DNA of 64,000 nt from Ruminococcus sp. GTDB taxonomy: Bacteria > Bacillota > Clostridia > Oscillospirales > Ruminococcaceae. Shown piece by piece: positions 60,223 to 64,000 of the stretch. Location: NCBI GenBank assembly GCA_017521805.1, contig JAFXDK010000025.1:62001-126000 (forward strand), read 5' to 3'. Position numbers and translations under genes: made by a program. The notes under the pieces are model-generated. The model searched no databases, was not told the DNA's origin, and was given only the letters and a program-made list of their open reading frames with translations. The first letter of the stretch is position 1; every line of letters begins with the position of its first letter.

Positions 60223-60390
60223 TTAACGAAATTTCTCTATCTTGTAATTTTCTTCCTCGTCAGGCTCTGTTATGCCATTTTTGAAATTATAACCGAGATG
60301 CCGATAAAATCTTAGACCTGTTTTGGAGGCGGGAATTTCAATGCGCTTTGCACTCAGAAAGAATTCGTCCTGTTCCAGAGGTTCTCTATA
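60223..60390 (-). pseudogene. C-terminal remnant of a GNAT acetyltransferase
   Basis: An open frame of 55 codons without a start encodes EIPASKTGLRFYRHLGYNFK and NGITEPDEEENYKIEKF, the typical C-terminal end of GNAT N-acetyltransferases. An in-frame TAG lies directly upstream, and the rest of the gene is absent, replaced by the terminator of the CotH gene. The original stop codon and terminator are still present. Probably a deletion scar. Confidence 0.7.
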
Positions 60391-60400
60391 CTAAAACAAA

Positions 60401-60436
60401 ACACCGTACAGAGTTATAAGATACTTTGTACGGTGC
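60401..60436 (-). terminator. Terminator of the CotH-dockerin gene
   Basis: CACCGTACA pairs with TGTACGGTG; on the minus strand a TTTTGTTTTAG tract follows. Confidence 0.85.
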
Positions 60437-60448
60437 TATTGTTATTTA

Positions 60449-63121
60449 TTAGCTTATAGCATTTCTAATTACTTCAAATCGTTTAATCATGAAATCTACA
60501 ATAGATACCTGATCACCGCCGAAAGACATCATACCGCCTCCGCCAAAGCCGCCGAATCCGCCGAATCCGCCGAAGCCACCAAAATTACCAAAGCCGCCGC
60601 CCCACATACCATTTCCGCCGCCAGTCTGCAGTCCGTTGGCGCTTTTGGCAATGTTTGTTTCAAACTGGTCAGCTGTGAAAAGAGACCTTGGGTCAGCTTT
60701 TACATGATTGCGTATAAGTTCGGCATATTCATTTACAGTCTGTTCGGGGTTGCTGTAGAGTGATGTGATTTCTCTGACGTATCCTATATATCTTTCATAA
60801 TATTCCTGTACCTGTAAAAGATTTTTTATCATAGGACGCTGATTGGCATCAGCCTGATAAAGACCTGTCTTGATGTCAGACTCGGCAGATGCGCCGTAGT
60901 CCATGAAACCGCCTAAGGCAAGGTTATAATCCCATCCAACATAGCTCATTTTTCCGTCATTATACATAACATAGAAGTTATGAGGCATCATTCCGTTGTA
61001 ACTGTCGTAGTTGCACATAACAGCATTTACAGCAAATCCTTTGAGGAAACTGTCAACATCAACTACGTCTTCAATAAACTTATAATCTGTAGGAGTAACT
61101 CTGTTTATTGCGTCAACAACCTCTTTGATATGCAATTTTTCAATATCATCTCCGACTTTCAAATCAAAATAATCAAGTGACATAGATGTTGTAAAGGTAC
61201 TGTTGCACTCCTGACCATTCTCAGCAGCTTTATACAAACAAGCATCTTTACTTGTGGAAAGACGTTCGACAAGTGTCTGACCAGGCTGTTCGGCAAGTAG
61301 ATAAAAGCTAAAAAGCTCCCCGTTGAGAGACATATTTGTATAGCTGCATTTAGGTGCATATGCACCAAGCTCATGCATGGCATTATAGCACAACATATCT
61401 CTCATACAAGAGGGGTCTGAAAACATATTATTCAGACATATTTCAGTCAGACCGTAGTAATTCTTGGTTTTATCATACTTGTTAAGCTTTACACGGAAAC
61501 TGAATTTATCACGTCCTGCTTGTGCTACAGATGAGCGTGAGGTGTTGCCTTTTGTTCTTATACCGACATTTTCAATTAGTTTGCCATCAATGACTACATT
61601 GCAGGGGTAATATTCTTCAGATTCAGAATTTGCAATGAGATGATCCCACTGTGATTCATCTATTTGGATATCGATTTGATGTACCTGCTGAACTGAGAAT
61701 AAATTTCCATAAAGCAGTTCTGCTGTATCGTTGTTGTTTACTCCTGTGCAAGTAGCAGGAGCGTCTGCTGTGAACAGATTGCTTCCTGTATCTGTCAGCA
61801 TACCAATTCCTCCGGTGAACAGCTTGTAATCTGTATTTATATAGATATCAGGTGACGAAACCACAGCGTAACTGAATTTTTTTCGGGTATTCATATCAAA
61901 AATGATATTGTTGGAACTGTCTGCCAGCGTTAGAGGATTATTCTTTTCCCATTCCTTTACAAAATCAAAAAGATATACAGCCTGTGAAGTTGTAAGATTT
62001 TCACATTGATAATCTGTAGCTGTAGCGAGAACGTTTCCGCCTGTAATGTTGATTGTTCCAATACTTCTGAGCCCTCTGTCGCCACAGGCGAGAACTGTTC
62101 CGTCTGTTATTGTTAGGGTTGTTTCAGCCTGTAAAGCATCATTTCCTGCCTTGGCTGAAAGCTTTCCACCCTCAATAAGTATATCTCCCTTTGAGGATTT
62201 AACAGCATCACCCTCAGCATTGACGGTAAGTTCACCGCCTTTGATTGTAACAGATGTTTTTCCCTTAACAGCGTCAGCTTCTGCTTCGGCGTTAAGAGTG
62301 GTAACATCAATAATTCCGCCTGTGATTTTTAAATCGTTGTTGCAGAAAATACCGTCCTGAATATTGGCAGTAAGTGTAAGCTTACCTGTGCCGAGTTCAC
62401 CGCCTTTTATGGTTATATCGTCTTTTGCTTCAATAACAGCAGCCTCCAGCCAATCGCCGCTGTATGCTGTATCACCGTCGGAAATTATATTTTCAGTGCC
62501 GTCAACAAGGTTTATTGATGTTTTTTCTGCATTTTCTATGTATATAGCAGGGGCAGTCTTTCCAATGATATTAACTCCATTAAGGAACAGCTTTACAGTT
62601 TCAGGGTCAGCCGCTTCATCAGCTATGTCAACCTTGATTTGTCCGTCATTGAGAGTTCCCTCAATGTAAAATTCGCCAGAATGAGTTATAGTAATAATGT
62701 TTACGTTTGCTGTTGCATATTCTCCCTCAATATCAGCTGACATTCCGTTCAGTCTGATATATGTCTGGGTTACAGCAGGTTTCTTCTCTGAATCAGATTC
62801 TTTCCCGTCCTGCCACGATTCAGGAAGTGCAGTTATGAGATTGGCATCAAGTTTTTGTATTGACAATGCGTCCTGAACAGTAAGACCGTCACCTCTGTTG
62901 TAAACATCGGCATTATTTTTGCCTGTTTCTGAGAGTGCATATTTGTCAGGGTTGCCAATTGCTTGAAAAATAGCTGTTGAATCGGCAATAGTAACATTTT
63001 CGTCGCAGTTCGCATCGCCGTATTTTAATTCCGCGGCTGATGTTGAGAATGACGACATTGATAATGCAGCAGCAGTTGAAAAGATACCTGCCACAAGACA
63101 GTGTGAATAAAGCTTTCTCAT
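60449..63121 (-). CDS. CotH kinase-like protein with N-terminal dockerin and carbohydrate-binding domain
   Basis: This 890-residue secreted protein has a signal peptide (to about 30) and then a type I dockerin at the N-terminus (about 33-97, DANCDENVTIAD and a second degenerate loop). A beta-helix carbohydrate-binding domain like Cthe_2159 follows (about 120-390; ADAVKGKTSVTIKGGELTV repeats). A CotH domain comes next (about 470-790; IDIQIDESQWDHL, GIRTKGNTSRSS, YVGWDYNLALG). The C-terminus has an extreme Gly/Phe run (GGFGGFGGFGGFGGGG). CotH proteins in spore formers are protein kinases; in rumen bacteria they occur fused to dockerins, where their job is unclear. Confidence 0.9.
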   Translation of the reverse strand: MRKLYSHCLVAGIFSTAAALSMSSFSTSAAELKYGDANCDENVTIADSTAIFQAIGNPDKYALSETGKNNADVYNRGDGLTVQDALSIQKLDANLITALPESWQDGKESDSEKKPAVTQTYIRLNGMSADIEGEYATANVNIITITHSGEFYIEGTLNDGQIKVDIADEAADPETVKLFLNGVNIIGKTAPAIYIENAEKTSINLVDGTENIISDGDTAYSGDWLEAAVIEAKDDITIKGGELGTGKLTLTANIQDGIFCNNDLKITGGIIDVTTLNAEAEADAVKGKTSVTIKGGELTVNAEGDAVKSSKGDILIEGGKLSAKAGNDALQAETTLTITDGTVLACGDRGLRSIGTINITGGNVLATATDYQCENLTTSQAVYLFDFVKEWEKNNPLTLADSSNNIIFDMNTRKKFSYAVVSSPDIYINTDYKLFTGGIGMLTDTGSNLFTADAPATCTGVNNNDTAELLYGNLFSVQQVHQIDIQIDESQWDHLIANSESEEYYPCNVVIDGKLIENVGIRTKGNTSRSSVAQAGRDKFSFRVKLNKYDKTKNYYGLTEICLNNMFSDPSCMRDMLCYNAMHELGAYAPKCSYTNMSLNGELFSFYLLAEQPGQTLVERLSTSKDACLYKAAENGQECNSTFTTSMSLDYFDLKVGDDIEKLHIKEVVDAINRVTPTDYKFIEDVVDVDSFLKGFAVNAVMCNYDSYNGMMPHNFYVMYNDGKMSYVGWDYNLALGGFMDYGASAESDIKTGLYQADANQRPMIKNLLQVQEYYERYIGYVREITSLYSNPEQTVNEYAELIRNHVKADPRSLFTADQFETNIAKSANGLQTGGGNGMWGGGFGNFGGFGGFGGFGGFGGGGMMSFGGDQVSIVDFMIKRFEVIRNAIS

Positions 63122-63315
63122 AACTATCTAACTCCTTCGATTAAAATTTAGAAATATCATATAAATGCCGTTTGTCATCTATTACAATATTTTCAAAAAA
63201 CAATGAAAATAAATTGATAATATTATTATAGATTTAATTTCTTAAAATAATCTTAAAAAACATGAGGATATAACATGTTTTTTAACGTTTATTTTTCAGC
63301 GGAGAATTGATATCA

Positions 63316-63468
63316 GGGAATCTCTAAAAATCTCCCTCACAGCAGTCTTTCTATAATAAATATCATTTACAGTCTTGCCAAGTTTTACAATACATCAAGT
63401 CTGCGGTGTGTCGCCTTGTAACTGGTATTTACGAAATCCTGCTCATGTTCCGATTTTTAGAGAACCCC
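63316..63468. mobile_element. MITE-like element, copy 2
   Basis: A 153-base element with ends GGGAATCTCTAAAAATC and GATTTTTAGAGAACCCC, whose reverse complement aligns along its length with 28899-29060. Noncoding. It lies in the 616-base gap between the CotH and gap genes, which otherwise shows no gene. Confidence 0.85.
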
Positions 63469-63688
63469 ATCAGAATCCGTTTTTCAACGTCGAACATTAT
63501 TTTTATTAAGGCAACACCACACAAAGCAGTAGGGTGGGGTGGATAAGGAAAGGCAGTTTTTTAAATAACAGCAAATTGAATACATTTAATATTGTATTGG
63601 AGATTATCAGCCTCAACAGATGAATCATCGAAATCGGCAGATGTTTTTGTTCATTACCTGTTCTGCATTTTTAAGATTGAATAATAAG

Positions 63689-63718
63689 AAAACTCCGACT
63701 CAATTGAATCGGAGTTTT
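63689..63718. terminator. Terminator of gap
   Basis: AAAACTCCGA pairs with TCGGAGTTTT, with T-rich flanks on both strands, 20 bases after the gap stop codon. Confidence 0.88.
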
Positions 63719-63737
63719 TTACTATACAATTTTAGAA

Positions 63738-64000
63738 TTAACCAAGCTCTGCGAAGTACTTGATTGTTCTTACCATCTGTGATGTGTAAGAATTCTCGTT
63801 GTCGTACCAAGAAACAACCTGAACCTCATAGAGATCGTCAGAAATCTTGGATACCATTGTCTGAGTAGCATCGAAGAGGGAGCCGTACTTCATGCCGATA
63901 ACGTCAGAAGAAACGATCTCATCTGTGTTGTAACCGAAAGACTCAGAAGCAGCAGCCTTCATAGCAGCATTGATGCCTTCCTTAGTTACGTCTGCACCCT
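63738..64000 (-). CDS. gap: Glyceraldehyde-3-phosphate dehydrogenase, C-terminal part
   Basis: The frame enters from the right edge and covers the last 87 residues. The family pattern is clear: [20 protein letters not shown], and the C-terminal [20 protein letters not shown] segment that packs against NAD. The catalytic Cys lies outside the window. The enzyme works in glycolysis. Confidence 0.93.
   Translation of the reverse strand, partial: GADVTKEGINAAMKAAASESFGYNTDEIVSSDVIGMKYGSLFDATQTMVSKISDDLYEVQVVSWYDNENSYTSQMVRTIKYFAELG

Noticed and set aside
63540..63640. A 40-codon minus-strand frame in the gap upstream of the gap gene terminator
   Set aside because: It lacks a ribosome binding site and has low-complexity hydrophobic content.
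1..64000. tRNA, rRNA, riboswitch (including cyclic di-GMP types), prophage or insertion sequence transposase
   Set aside because: I looked for these by eye because of the GGDEF genes and repeats and found no convincing match; a covariance-model search would be needed to exclude small RNAs.

Overview
The window looks like chromosome from a fibre-degrading Ruminococcus-type Firmicute (Oscillospiraceae). It is AT-rich, has strong AGGAGG ribosome binding sites, and carries six secreted proteins with type I dockerin modules (3399-7352, 8494-9999, 21300-22262, 39680-42175, 51266-53875, 60449-63121). Dockerins plug enzymes into cohesin scaffolds, so this strain probably builds a cellulosome. No cohesin or scaffoldin is encoded here. 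A SigK-type sigma factor and an alpha/beta small acid-soluble spore protein point to endospore ancestry or ability. The species cannot be fixed from this sequence.

Layout. 1-2872 (minus): the start of a truncated membrane protein, then a three-gene sortase cassette. 3399-9999: a very large dockerin protein, a CPBP protease and a GH18-dockerin protein. 10005-10355: two tandem palindromic repeat elements. 10363-21102: housekeeping and envelope genes, namely a DUF1292 protein, a TIM-barrel/acyl-CoA-ligase fusion, a soluble CapD-type dehydratase, galE, uvrB and uvrA. 21171-23924: an operon of a YGPP-repeat dockerin protein, a radical SAM/SPASM enzyme and a PD-(D/E)XK-like protein. 23964-27899: a Lys/Pro-repeat LRR protein and a sugar-binding-domain/GGDEF protein. 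28298-30233: ppa and a divergent prs, separated by a MITE-like element. 30279-37234 (minus): TetR and AraC regulators, two orphan solute-binding lipoproteins, and an ECF sigma/anti-sigma-like pair. 37692-46015: a second sugar-binding-domain/GGDEF protein, a DUF4832-type dockerin protein, sigK, a PutP-family symporter and fba. 46222-50776: a zinc-ribbon LRR protein, pyrK-pyrD, ruvX, trmL and degV. 50852-53875: the spore protein and a GH43-like dockerin protein. 54013-59910 (minus): an AgrC/AgrA-like two-component system next to a six-gene membrane operon. 60223-63121: a GNAT remnant and a CotH/dockerin protein. The right edge is the C-terminal end of gap.

Two loci stand out as possible undescribed systems. 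The first is 21171-23924, where a radical SAM maturase directly follows a Sec-exported dockerin protein with seven Tyr-Gly-Pro motifs. This suggests a RiPP-like, enzymatically modified cellulosome component. The second is 54013-59910, where a LytTR-type regulator gene is followed by a 21-bp-phased direct repeat of the kind LytTR proteins bind. That repeat sits just upstream of the promoter of a six-gene operon, which includes a 27-residue peptide with a perfect ribosome binding site and no known function.

The noncoding DNA also holds three dispersed repeat families: palindromic elements with variable hairpins, a MITE-like element in two copies, and a 96-bp terminator cassette in two identical copies. 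I saw no tRNA, rRNA, insertion sequence transposase, prophage or CRISPR array. All family assignments are from reading motifs by eye.
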